DNA of 64,000 nt from positions 1 through 64,000 of the forward strand of contig FR890808.1 in the NCBI GenBank assembly GCA_000433035.1, given 5' to 3'. The DNA is from Staphylococcus sp. CAG:324 (GTDB taxonomy: Bacteria > Bacillota_I > Bacilli_A > ML615J-28 > CAG-313). Under the pieces are notes generated by a model that saw nothing but the letters and a program-made list of their open reading frames with translations, was not told where the DNA came from and did not search any database. The first letter of the stretch is position 1; each line of letters begins with the position of its first letter. The translations under genes were made by a program, and so were the position numbers. Below are positions 51,766 to 60,319 of this stretch, in pieces.

Positions 51766-53276
51766 TACTCAGACCCCCTTAATGAAGGATTTAAAGCATC
51801 TCTTAAACCATTTCCAAACATATTAAATGAAATCATCAATACTGAAATAAGTAGTGCAGGGAATAAAGTCAAATATGGATATTGAACAATTCCTAAATCC
51901 CTACCAAGATTAAGTAAATTACCTATTGATACAGTTGAAGCATCAACGCCAAGCCCTAAATATGCAACTGATGATTCAAAGAAAATAGCACTTGGTATTA
52001 CTAATACACAACTTGTAACAATAGTTCCAAGAGCGTTAGGTAAAATATGTTTAAATATTAATCTCATATCTTTTGCACCAAGCGTTCTAGATGATAAAAC
52101 ATATTCACGATTTTTATAACGATACATTTGTGAACGTACCATACTAGCAGTACCTGTCCAACTTGTCAAAACTAGTGAAATAGCAACAATAAAAATATTA
52201 TTTATATGACCAAACAATAACATTTTAGTAATGGTCATTATAACAATCCATGGAATACCCGTTAAAATTTCTGTAAATCTTTCCATAACTAAATCAACCA
52301 TTCCACCATAGTATCCTGAAATTGATCCCCAAACTACACCAACAGTAATGGATACAATAGCAACAAATAAACCAATTAATAATGATAATCTTGTACCTTG
52401 CCATAATCTAACCCACATATCTCTTCCAGAATTATCTGTTCCAAAATAATGATACACTTCTTTATAATTAGGATTTAAGAGTGGATCAATTAATATTTCA
52501 TAATTATATAGTTCTTCTATTCGTTTTCCCATTGTTTGAAAATATATTTCTTCTAAATTAGGAGTATTTAGTGTATAGCCATATTTGATACAAAATTTTT
52601 TCAATTCATTGATACCTGCTTCTTTTTTAACAACTACCAATTCTTCTCCCTCTTCATTATGTTTAATGATTCCTTCATTTTGATATTTAACATATTCCTC
52701 ATAACTTTGACTTCGAAGCCATCTTGGTCTTGTTAAAGCTTTGTATACATTATATTTAAAATCTACTCTATAAGTTACGACACCTGAAAATATTGTTTCA
52801 TATTTAGTAGCTTTTAAATCTTCAATACTGTCATATCCAACAATATATTCAAAGAAATAGTAATTTTTGATATCTTTTTTCGGATCTGTATTCTGTGGAT
52901 CATCCACAAGAGTATCCACGATAGGATCATTGACACTAATGATGTATTCAACATTGATACCAGTAATTTTTTTAGTTCCATCTGCGATTCCTAATTTTTC
53001 TAATATTGGAATTCTAGGTGGTAAATATTGTTCAGAAATATTTATTGTCGTTGCGTCATATTTACTAAATATTGGCACAAAAATAGCCATTAAAATAATT
53101 ATTATTAAAAGAATAAACGCAACTAAACTACTTTTATTTTTACAAAATCGACGAAGAGCATCACCAAAATAGCCAACTGCTTTTGTTTCAAATTTTTTAT
53201 CAAAAATTTTTTCATTCATTTGAACAAATTGAAAATCTTCTTTACTTAAATTAAAATCTTGTTTATTTTCATTCAT
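51765..53276 (-). CDS. oppC: Oligopeptide ABC transporter permease OppC with large exterior insertion
   Basis: The 503-residue permease is far longer than usual (about 300-350). TM1 is at about 45-68 (LVAFILLIIIILMAIFVPIF). Then comes an exterior segment of about 200 residues (about 70-275) rich in charged and aromatic residues. The normal FGTDNSGRDMWVRLWQGTR follows near 280, then the transport domain with the EAA loop (SSRTLGAKDMRLIFKHILPN) and five more helices. ATG at 53276 follows GGGGG. It is coupled to oppB. Confidence 0.94.
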   Translation of the reverse strand: MNENKQDFNLSKEDFQFVQMNEKIFDKKFETKAVGYFGDALRRFCKNKSSLVAFILLIIIILMAIFVPIFSKYDATTINISEQYLPPRIPILEKLGIADGTKKITGINVEYIISVNDPIVDTLVDDPQNTDPKKDIKNYYFFEYIVGYDSIEDLKATKYETIFSGVVTYRVDFKYNVYKALTRPRWLRSQSYEEYVKYQNEGIIKHNEEGEELVVVKKEAGINELKKFCIKYGYTLNTPNLEEIYFQTMGKRIEELYNYEILIDPLLNPNYKEVYHYFGTDNSGRDMWVRLWQGTRLSLLIGLFVAIVSITVGVVWGSISGYYGGMVDLVMERFTEILTGIPWIVIMTITKMLLFGHINNIFIVAISLVLTSWTGTASMVRSQMYRYKNREYVLSSRTLGAKDMRLIFKHILPNALGTIVTSCVLVIPSAIFFESSVAYLGLGVDASTVSIGNLLNLGRDLGIVQYPYLTLFPALLISVLMISFNMFGNGLRDALNPSLRGSE

Positions 53277-53277
53277 A

Positions 53278-54234
53278 TTATCTTGCCCCCATTCTAATTC
53301 TTGGGTCAACAATTCCATATGCCAAATCGACAATTAAAATTGTTACTAAATCAATAATTGTATAAAAGGATAACGCTGCCATAGCCAAATCATGATCTGG
53401 TTGAGTTTCAGAAATTGCCGTAAGCAATATTCCTCCTACACCTTTTATTCCATAAATTTGTTCAATTACCAAAGAACCAAACATAATACCTACGAAACTT
53501 CCAATAATTGATGGCACTAATGGTAATAAAGAATTACGCAAGGCATGTCTAATAGTTGCTTGAAATCTATTTAAGCCTTTGGTTCTTGCTAATAATAGAT
53601 ATTCACTTGTTAAAACTTCTGTCAATTCTGCTCTTGTTATTCTTGTTAAACTAGCAATTGGTCCTACTGAAAGAGCAATTACAGGTATGATATAATCCTT
53701 CCAGTTTGCCTGATCTGCTGCTCTAAACTGAATGGGTAATCCCATATTAGAAGCATTGATCATCAGCAATGTAACGAAAACAAAAGAGGGTACCGATATA
53801 CAAATCATTACTAATAAACTAATGATATAATCCGTTGGTTTATTTTTTCTAAGGGCCGCAATGATACCAAATAAGAAACCTAGAGGTGTTGCAATTAATA
53901 ACGGCCATATATTAATACTTATTGTAAAAGGTATAAACCTAGTTAAGATTGTCCAAGGATTTTGTCCTACTTCATAAACAACTGATACACCCCAATTGCC
54001 TGTAAATACACCTTTAATCCAATTAAAATATTTTATTAATATCGGATCATCCCATCCTGCTTTTTTACCATATATAACTGCTTCTTCATATGATATTTTA
54101 GGATCACTCATTTGATAAAACTTAACTCTTTCTTCAAACGAAGTAGTCAGCTGTATCAAAATATATGCAAGGGTAAGTATAATGAACATTGTGAAAAATA
54201 TTAGTACTATACGTTTTAAAGTATATTTTAACAT
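53278..54234 (-). CDS. oppB: Oligopeptide ABC transporter permease OppB
   Basis: The 318-residue permease has six helices, an N-terminal MLKYTLKRIVLIFFTMFII and the EAA loop LARTKGLNRFQATIRHALRN. The C-terminal signature YGIVDPRIRMGAR is typical of OppB/DppB. A moderately long exterior loop (DPKISYEEAVIYGKKAGWDD) follows TM1. ATG at 54234 is spaced correctly to AAGGAGG. Confidence 0.95.
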   Translation of the reverse strand: MLKYTLKRIVLIFFTMFIILTLAYILIQLTTSFEERVKFYQMSDPKISYEEAVIYGKKAGWDDPILIKYFNWIKGVFTGNWGVSVVYEVGQNPWTILTRFIPFTISINIWPLLIATPLGFLFGIIAALRKNKPTDYIISLLVMICISVPSFVFVTLLMINASNMGLPIQFRAADQANWKDYIIPVIALSVGPIASLTRITRAELTEVLTSEYLLLARTKGLNRFQATIRHALRNSLLPLVPSIIGSFVGIMFGSLVIEQIYGIKGVGGILLTAISETQPDHDLAMAALSFYTIIDLVTILIVDLAYGIVDPRIRMGAR

Positions 54235-54256
54235 CATTTTCCTCCTTTTCATTAAA

Positions 54257-54282
54257 ATTGCGCCAATATTTCATGGCGCAAT
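54257..54282 (-). terminator. Intercistronic hairpin between oppA and oppB
   Basis: Perfect 9-bp GC-rich arms (ATTGCGCCA / TGGCGCAAT) with an 8-base loop and a weak TTTTAAT exit on the minus strand. Such partial terminators raise the amount of binding protein over the permease. A second palindrome (CTATTTAATATTAAATAG) lies at 54291-54308. Confidence 0.7.
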
Positions 54283-54329
54283 TAGTTTTTCTATTTAATA
54301 TTAAATAGTAAATTTAGTAAAACATTACT

Positions 54330-57299
54330 TTATTCAGCTGGTTCTTCAGCTTCCATACCATTTTTCACAAATACATCACCCATTAGAGCAGAGTATAATG
54401 CATCAAATGACCAGTATTTTTCACCATCTAATACACCATCACCATCTAAATCCAAATTGATTAAAATATTAGCATTATGTGAATCAAATCCTAAACTTAA
54501 TAATAATCCTGAACGATTATCATCACAGAAACATTCCATAAATCCAGCAGGATCCATTTCACCACCACTAATACCCGCTATTGCTAAGTCATATTGACCT
54601 GTCATTTGTTTTACATAATATACATCCATACCAGGTTGTGGAGAGTATACTGCTTCAAATGTTACATTTGGATATTTAGCCTTAACTTCAGCACTATTAA
54701 ATAAAGTATTGTAATTTTGTACAACATATGCAAAAATAGCCTCATGTGTAGCACCATCAAAGGAAGCAATTTCAATATCTACTTTATATGGTTTTGAAGG
54801 ATCAAATACGCCTTTTTCTACCATACTATCTAATGCTGAAATATAGAAACTAGTTGCAAGACTAGGTGCATATCCTAATTCATCATATAATAAGTCATAA
54901 TCTAAATCTGTAAGTCCTTCATATACTTTTTGTCCCCATTCACTTTCACGATATGTAGTACTATCTACACCATCTTCTGTTGGAGTAACCATAAAATATG
55001 CATTTGTAAAATATGATGCCCAAGCAGTTGAAGTCTTTGTGATTTCTTGTACACCAAGACGATCCATACCAAAATATAGAGCCCATGTGAAATCATCTTC
55101 TTGTAAAATTGGTTTTGCTTCCCATGATCCAGTACCAAATTTAGCATCTAATTCAGCTTGTGTAAATCTATTTACTGAAAGTCTAAATGATGTAGCACCT
55201 GGAGAGAATTTTTGACTTGGCCAATTCTTATATTCATCATATGCACTTGAAGGAACTGAAGTTACATCAAGTTGTCCATTTTTGAATAATTCTAACGCAG
55301 CATTTGAGTCTTTAACAATTGTGTAACTATAATTTTCATAACCACTACGACGTACTTCTACATTTTCAGCTGCATCATTCCATACAAAGTAATTTTCATT
55401 CTTTGTGAAACGATATTCTTTACCTTTTTCCCAATAACTAATCTTATATGCACCAGATGCCATGTAAGTATCTTTAGAAGTACCATATCTAGGAGTACCA
55501 TCTGCATTTAAACTTGCTTCCCAAGTTGCTTTATGAACTGGTGAATGTAAGAATCCTGCAAGACCATATTCAACATCCCATAATTTTAAACCAAGTGCAA
55601 ATGTAATTGTGAAAGAATAATCATCAACTTGTTTAATTCCTACAGTGTCCCACTCTGCATTACCATCAAAATAAGCTTTTGCACCTTGGATTGGAGTACT
55701 TCCACCATAGAAATAGTTTGCTCTTTTCATATTTAATTCAGGATCTAATACTAATTTATATGTATAAATAAAGTCATTAGCATCCATCTTATCACCATTT
55801 TCCCATTTTAAATCATGACGTAAATCAAATTTCCATGTTGTATATTCATTTAAACCACTAAAATCTGCAATTGCATCACCATTTTCATCAACAGGATATG
55901 GCAATACTGAAAGCATTTCAGGTTTTACTTCCCATCCAATACCTTTACCATTATCATCTAATTTCCATTCAAATGACATCAATTGTCCTGCTGTTAAACT
56001 TAAGAAATCACTTTCAACACTATCAGCATAATTTAAATGATTAAGTGTTGCAGGATCAGCAGAAGTCCACATTCTATATGCTGGATCGCTTGCAGTACCT
56101 GCACCTGTACCAGTTGAAGGGGCAACAGCTGTAGGACCATAACCCATTAGTGGAACATATTCATCAGCAATAAAGTTAACACGTTCTGTATAAATAACTA
56201 AACCTGAATTATTGAAAATTGGAATAGATGCACCAGCATTAATTAATGCTCTTTCCATATATGCTAAAATCTTAGTTTGTGTTTCAAGTGGAGCATATTT
56301 AAAGTTATAAGTTGCACCTTCTTCACCACCTGCTAATGTACTTGAATCTCTGTGCTCAAGAACAGTTACAGATACTAATTTTGTACGAGTATCATCACTA
56401 TCATTTGCTTTTACAGTAACTGTTATTGTTGCAGTACCTTTAGCAACAGCAGTAATTAATCCAGTAGCACTTACAGTTGCAACACTATCATCACTAGATG
56501 CATATGCTGTAGCAGTGAAACCATCACTAACTTTAAGTTGAGCAGTAGCTGTAGTTTCAAGTTCAACAATAGAATTGAAATCATCACCAACACCAACATT
56601 CACACCTTCAACAACATCTATTTCAAATAATATACCATAAAGTTGACCCTGTGCAACTGCAGCTGCTGAATAACTTCCATCTACATTTCCATCTTCATCT
56701 GTTACATCTTCAGCAAAAACAGCACTAACAGCATATAAACCTTTTAATGTTGGACGAACACTATTTCCATTAATAGTTAGACCAGAGTTATAATCAAAAG
56801 TATCCTCCCAAATATAGTCTAATACTACGTCATCTTTATTTAGTTCAAATTCTTCAGATGTAAAAGTAGGCTCATCGGCACCTTCTGGTGTATATGTATA
56901 AACTAATGCAACATTAAGATTATAAGTTGTACCAGTTTCAGCTGTATAAACACCTGTTGCATCTGCCTCACCAAATAATTCATCTAAATTTGTAAATACT
57001 AACTCTTTTTTACAAACTTTTTCAAGAGTATCCATATATTTATCCTTTAGAGCATCCAACTCATTTTTCGCCGCTGCTTCATTATCTTCAGCTGCTTTTA
57101 GAGCTGTTTGGGCATCTGCCAATTGCTTTGCAATAGAATCTTTATTAGCATTTGCTTCTTCTAATTGTTTTTCTAATTCAGCAATTTTATCATTTGCTGC
57201 TGCAAGTTCATCTTTTACTTTATTATTACAACCTGCTAAAGCAACAGAACAAAATACTACTAAAAGACAAATTAATAAATTTCTTTTAATATTCTTCAT
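54330..57299 (-). CDS. oppA: Oligopeptide-binding lipoprotein OppA, unusual and apparently circularly permuted
   Basis: The 989-residue lipoprotein (lipobox LAGC, Cys24) is nearly twice the usual length. Residues 25-90 form a coiled coil (NDKIAELEKQLEEANANKDS). A beta region and a BIG2 Ig-like domain (near 256-313, ATVSATGLITAVAKGTATIT) follow. The binding domain then seems to start with its usual C-terminal module: ETQTKILAYMERALINAGAS and IPIFNNSGLVIYTERV near 338-370. After that comes the usual N-terminal start PATLNHLNYADSVESDFLSL near 411, WKFDLRHDLKWENGDKMDAN near 490, and onward. The true C-terminus lacks that module. AAGGAG precedes the ATG. Confidence 0.85.
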   Translation of the reverse strand: MKNIKRNLLICLLVVFCSVALAGCNNKVKDELAAANDKIAELEKQLEEANANKDSIAKQLADAQTALKAAEDNEAAAKNELDALKDKYMDTLEKVCKKELVFTNLDELFGEADATGVYTAETGTTYNLNVALVYTYTPEGADEPTFTSEEFELNKDDVVLDYIWEDTFDYNSGLTINGNSVRPTLKGLYAVSAVFAEDVTDEDGNVDGSYSAAAVAQGQLYGILFEIDVVEGVNVGVGDDFNSIVELETTATAQLKVSDGFTATAYASSDDSVATVSATGLITAVAKGTATITVTVKANDSDDTRTKLVSVTVLEHRDSSTLAGGEEGATYNFKYAPLETQTKILAYMERALINAGASIPIFNNSGLVIYTERVNFIADEYVPLMGYGPTAVAPSTGTGAGTASDPAYRMWTSADPATLNHLNYADSVESDFLSLTAGQLMSFEWKLDDNGKGIGWEVKPEMLSVLPYPVDENGDAIADFSGLNEYTTWKFDLRHDLKWENGDKMDANDFIYTYKLVLDPELNMKRANYFYGGSTPIQGAKAYFDGNAEWDTVGIKQVDDYSFTITFALGLKLWDVEYGLAGFLHSPVHKATWEASLNADGTPRYGTSKDTYMASGAYKISYWEKGKEYRFTKNENYFVWNDAAENVEVRRSGYENYSYTIVKDSNAALELFKNGQLDVTSVPSSAYDEYKNWPSQKFSPGATSFRLSVNRFTQAELDAKFGTGSWEAKPILQEDDFTWALYFGMDRLGVQEITKTSTAWASYFTNAYFMVTPTEDGVDSTTYRESEWGQKVYEGLTDLDYDLLYDELGYAPSLATSFYISALDSMVEKGVFDPSKPYKVDIEIASFDGATHEAIFAYVVQNYNTLFNSAEVKAKYPNVTFEAVYSPQPGMDVYYVKQMTGQYDLAIAGISGGEMDPAGFMECFCDDNRSGLLLSLGFDSHNANILINLDLDGDGVLDGEKYWSFDALYSALMGDVFVKNGMEAEEPAE

Positions 57300-57352
57300 T
57301 AATATTTCTCCTTCATTAATAATTTTTCTAGGTTTCATACCAAGATGTTAAT

Positions 57353-57381
57353 ATTATATTATAATTATCAAAAAAAGTAAA
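57353..57381 (-). promoter_or_regulatory. Promoter of the opp operon
   Basis: TTTACT (57376-57381) and TATAAT (57353-57358), 17-bp spacer, minus strand. Confidence 0.7.
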
Positions 57382-57393
57382 TACCTTTTTAAT

Positions 57394-57408
57394 AGAAAAC
57401 GTTTACAT
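57394..57408 (-). promoter_or_regulatory. CcpA cre site upstream of opp
   Basis: ATGTAAACGTTTTCT on the minus strand fits every fixed position of the cre consensus WTGNAANCGNWNNCW. Its centre lies about 55 bases before the predicted transcription start, a place typical of activating cre sites. Confidence 0.75.
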
Positions 57409-57469
57409 CTTAATTTTTTTAATTTTTTATCCTACATTTTTTTACTATTTTTACAATTTTTAGTTATAA

Positions 57470-57497
57470 AAAAAGAATTTATATACTAGTATATAAA
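57470..57497 (-). terminator. Terminator of the DUF3899 gene pair
   Basis: The palindrome TTTATATACTAGTATATAAA is followed by TTCTTTTTTT on the minus strand, just after the stop at 57501. Confidence 0.7.
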
Positions 57498-57500
57498 CTC

Positions 57501-57875
57501 CTACATTGTAACTATAATCATAATGATACCTACAACAAAATAAATACAACCAATACCAAAGGTTGGCCATAATAATGGTTTCTCACTTTCTTTTTTCATC
57601 TCTATGTAATCATAATATTTAAAATTATATTTAGGTGTTCTTCTAAAAAAATCTGTAAACTTTTTAAACCAAAACCCTAATACATTAAAAGCCCCAGCAC
57701 TGATAACAAATTTCATCCCTGCATACAATAACATTACAATACCTGTTATGGAAAAAGCGTCAATTACAAAATGATCTATTTTAAATCTCGCAAAAAAGAT
57801 ACTCAAAAAAATGATAATAGAAACAATGAAATTGATAATCAAACTAATTATTGTTTTTTTATTTATTTTTTTCAT
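57501..57875 (-). CDS. DUF3899 membrane protein
   Basis: The 124-residue protein has three membrane helices: IISLIINFIVSIIIFLSIFF, a middle one (DAFSITGIVMLLYAGMKFVI), and a C-terminal one (IGCIYFVVGIIMIIVTM). A loop with GFWFKKFTDFF and YDYIEMKKE lies between. The layout fits DUF3899 of Firmicutes. Function unknown. Its start overlaps the end of the next upstream gene by 17 bases. Confidence 0.7.
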   Translation of the reverse strand: MKKINKKTIISLIINFIVSIIIFLSIFFARFKIDHFVIDAFSITGIVMLLYAGMKFVISAGAFNVLGFWFKKFTDFFRRTPKYNFKYYDYIEMKKESEKPLLWPTFGIGCIYFVVGIIMIIVTM

Positions 57876-58530
57876 TGCCTTTTTCCAATTCCTTGATACC
57901 TTTTTTTACAAAACCAGTGTATATACAAATGATACTAGATATAATCATATATGCACAACTAATAGCAGGTACAGGAGAGATTTCAACAAATATTCGAGAA
58001 GGGTAATTCGTATCAGTAATTGAGGTTATATTTTCATTGATATCTTTGAGAGGTTCGATTGCTTGATCAAACATGACTTGTAAATCATTGCTATAACTAG
58101 CCATAAATGATATTGTTGAAATAGCAACAACCAACAAAACTACAGATGACAAAATACTCATAATAAAACTTACCTTTGCATTATTAACTAGTTTAAACAA
58201 TACTAATCCATATGCAAGTACTTGGGCTAAATAAAGAAATAAAAAACGAATATCTTTACTAACAGGAACAAAATTAGTACTTTCATTATTCTCCCCTATA
58301 CCAAAGGCCATATTTGCAAATGTAATCTTTGAATTAATTTCAATCAATTGATTGATTGACTCTTCACCATTTTCAGTGATTCTCTCATATATTTTTCCTC
58401 TACAAACATAAGTTGAAGAAAAAATTAATAAAATCGTAATAATCGCACATATTACAATAACAAAATCTAAAATCTTTATTCTTGATTTTGCTTTATTAAT
58501 TGTATGTAATTTTTCTAAATTCTTTTTCAT
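57859..58530 (-). CDS. Four-helix membrane protein of unknown family
   Basis: The 223-residue product has helices at about 20-42, 95-112, 122-145 and 188-208. An exterior loop follows TM1 (ENGEESINQLIEINSKITFA), and a second loop before the last helix is rich in Ile and Asn. No family is recognised. AAAGGTG precedes the ATG. It is co-transcribed with the DUF3899 gene from a strong promoter. Confidence 0.65.
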   Translation of the reverse strand: MKKNLEKLHTINKAKSRIKILDFVIVICAIITILLIFSSTYVCRGKIYERITENGEESINQLIEINSKITFANMAFGIGENNESTNFVPVSKDIRFLFLYLAQVLAYGLVLFKLVNNAKVSFIMSILSSVVLLVVAISTISFMASYSNDLQVMFDQAIEPLKDINENITSITDTNYPSRIFVEISPVPAISCAYMIISSIICIYTGFVKKGIKELEKGNEKNK

Positions 58531-58556
58531 ATTATCACCTTTATAAAATATATAAC

Positions 58557-58585
58557 ATTATAACACTAATTTTTGCTCTTGTCAA
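58557..58585 (-). promoter_or_regulatory. Promoter of the DUF3899 gene pair
   Basis: TTGACA (58580-58585) and TATAAT (58557-58562), both perfect, 17-bp spacer, minus strand. Confidence 0.85.
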
Positions 58586-58597
58586 ATTTTAAATATA

Positions 58598-58625
58598 TTG
58601 ACATTTTATTAAAGATGAGTATAAT
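58598..58625 (+). promoter_or_regulatory. Promoter of the WHPGW-repeat membrane gene
   Basis: TTGACA (58598-58603) and TATAAT (58620-58625), both perfect, 16-bp spacer, plus strand. It is back to back with the promoter at 58557-58585. Confidence 0.8.
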
Positions 58626-58649
58626 ATAAGAAAGGAGAAAACTAAAATA

Positions 58650-59012
58650 ATGAATGAAGATAAAATAATTATCGATGAAAATAAAGAAAATATCCGTTAT
58701 CACCATCGAAAAAAGCGTAGTAAAATAGCAAAAAAAATTTCATCCGTAACACCATTACTTGCTATTGTTTCCTTTTTAGCATTAGGTTTCTGTTTAAATG
58801 CTTGGCATCCTGGATGGGTTGTTTTCTTAGCTATTCCTCTTGTTGAATTAATCTTGGGAGTTTTTACCAAGGAAGGCAAAGCCAAATATGTTACAATATC
58901 TATTGTTATAAGCATTATCGGCTATTTAATATTAGGTTTTTGTTTAGATGCTTGGCATCCTGGATGGTTGATTTTCTTTATTGTACCAATTGTTGGCGTT
59001 TTAGTAGAATAA
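58650..59012 (+). CDS. Small membrane protein with duplicated WHPGW motif
   Basis: The 120-residue product has a basic N-terminus (RYHHRKKRSKIAKKIS) and two near-identical membrane units: LGFCLNAWHPGWVVFLAIPL near 44-63 and LGFCLDAWHPGWLIFFIVPI near 95-114. It is an internal duplication. Similar WHPGW segments occur in small Firmicute membrane proteins and at the ends of some HTH proteins, with no known function. AAAGGAG precedes the ATG. Confidence 0.75.
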   Translation: MNEDKIIIDENKENIRYHHRKKRSKIAKKISSVTPLLAIVSFLALGFCLNAWHPGWVVFLAIPLVELILGVFTKEGKAKYVTISIVISIIGYLILGFCLDAWHPGWLIFFIVPIVGVLVE

Positions 59013-59048
59013 AAAACATTTGATATGGATTAGTAACACCAAAATTTC

Positions 59049-59240
59049 TAGTTAAGTGAACGATAGATAGTGTAAACATCGTCTAGAAATTGTGTGAATG
59101 GACCATTGATGTGAAAAGAGGAAATGCTTTTCCGATTCAGCCGCGTTAAGGCTATCGAGGATATAAAATGATATTTTATATTAAAAAAAGGTGGTACCAC
59201 GAAACTTCGTCCTTTACTTTGGATGAAGTTTTTTATTTTT
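59049..59240 (+). promoter_or_regulatory. T-box leader of trpS (Trp specifier)
   Basis: The T-box AAGGTGGTACCACG ends at 59201. A terminator (ACTTCGTCC / GGATGAAGT, about 59205-59230, then TTTTTTATTTTT) follows. GAATGGACC places a TGG specifier at 59099-59101. Uncharged tRNA-Trp should relieve termination. No clear -35/-10 pair is seen upstream. Confidence 0.92.
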
Positions 59241-59263
59241 ATATATAATAAGGAGGATTTTTT

Positions 59264-60262
59264 ATGAAAACAATTATATCTGGTGTTCAACCATCTGGAC
59301 GCCTCACTTTAGGAAATTATCTTGGTGCTATTAAAAATTTTGTTACAATTCAAGAAAATGAAAAATATGATGAATTTTTCGTTTTTATTGCAGACTTGCA
59401 TGCAATAACAATTGCTAAAGAACCAATTACACTAAAACAGAGTATTCGAAAACTTGCAGCATTATATTTGGCTTGTGGACTAAATCCTGAAAAAGTAACC
59501 CTTTTTATCCAATCGGAAGTTCATGAACATGCAGAAATCGGTTATTTATTGCAAACTATCTCATATATAGGTGAACTTGAGAGAATGACACAATATAAAG
59601 ACAAAAAAATAAAACAAATCGAAGGCGTTTCTAGTGCCCTATTGACCTATCCTGTTTTAATGGCTGGCGATATTCTTTTATATAATGCAAGTGATGTGCC
59701 CGTAGGACAAGATCAAAAACAACATCTAGAACTAACCAGAGTAATAGCCGAAAGATTTAATAATCGATTTGGAGAAACTTTTCCTATTCCTAAACCTATT
59801 ATTACAAAAATTGGTGCTAAAATTATGTCATTGCAAGATCCAACTAAAAAAATGTCAAAATCTGATCCACTTGAAAAATCATCAATTTATTTAGATGATT
59901 CGGAAAAGATAATTCGGAAAAAAATTGCTAGTGCAGTGACGGATAGTGATGGTATTATAAAATTTGATCCAATTCATAAACCAGGTATTTCAAATTTATT
60001 ATCTATTATGTCTTGTTGTACAGGAAGAACAATAGAAACTTTAGAACAAGATTTTAAAGGCATTGGCTATGGTGAATTTAAACAAGCAGTTGCCGATAGT
60101 GTTGTAAACTTAATTATCCCTATCCAACAAAAATATGAATACTTCTTAAATAATAAAGAATTACTAGATAAAATTTTAGATGATGGTGCGCTAAAAGCTT
60201 CCTCTTATGCTAGAAAAACCATTTCTAAAGTGAAAAGAAAAATGGGTCTTATAAGAAAATAA
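59264..60262 (+). CDS. trpS: Tryptophan-tRNA ligase
   Basis: TrpS charges tRNA-Trp. The 332-residue class I enzyme has GVQPSGRLTLGNYLGAIKN (the HIGH-like signature) at the start, ADLHAIT, LMAGDILLYNASDVPVGQDQ, and KKMSKSDP (KMSKS loop) near 194. Length is standard. AAGGAGG precedes the ATG. A T-box with a Trp specifier controls it. Confidence 0.97.
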   Translation: MKTIISGVQPSGRLTLGNYLGAIKNFVTIQENEKYDEFFVFIADLHAITIAKEPITLKQSIRKLAALYLACGLNPEKVTLFIQSEVHEHAEIGYLLQTISYIGELERMTQYKDKKIKQIEGVSSALLTYPVLMAGDILLYNASDVPVGQDQKQHLELTRVIAERFNNRFGETFPIPKPIITKIGAKIMSLQDPTKKMSKSDPLEKSSIYLDDSEKIIRKKIASAVTDSDGIIKFDPIHKPGISNLLSIMSCCTGRTIETLEQDFKGIGYGEFKQAVADSVVNLIIPIQQKYEYFLNNKELLDKILDDGALKASSYARKTISKVKRKMGLIRK

Positions 60263-60265
60263 ATG

Positions 60266-60318
60266 AAAAGACATTAGTTCTAAACTTTTCTTTTGAAAAT
60301 GTTTAGCTAATGTCTTTT
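60266..60318. terminator. Bidirectional terminator between trpS and the lactate dehydrogenase gene
   Basis: AAAAGACATTAG / CTAATGTCTTTT with an inner CTAAAC / GTTTAG stem. T-runs exist on both strands. Confidence 0.9.
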
Positions 60319-60319
60319 T

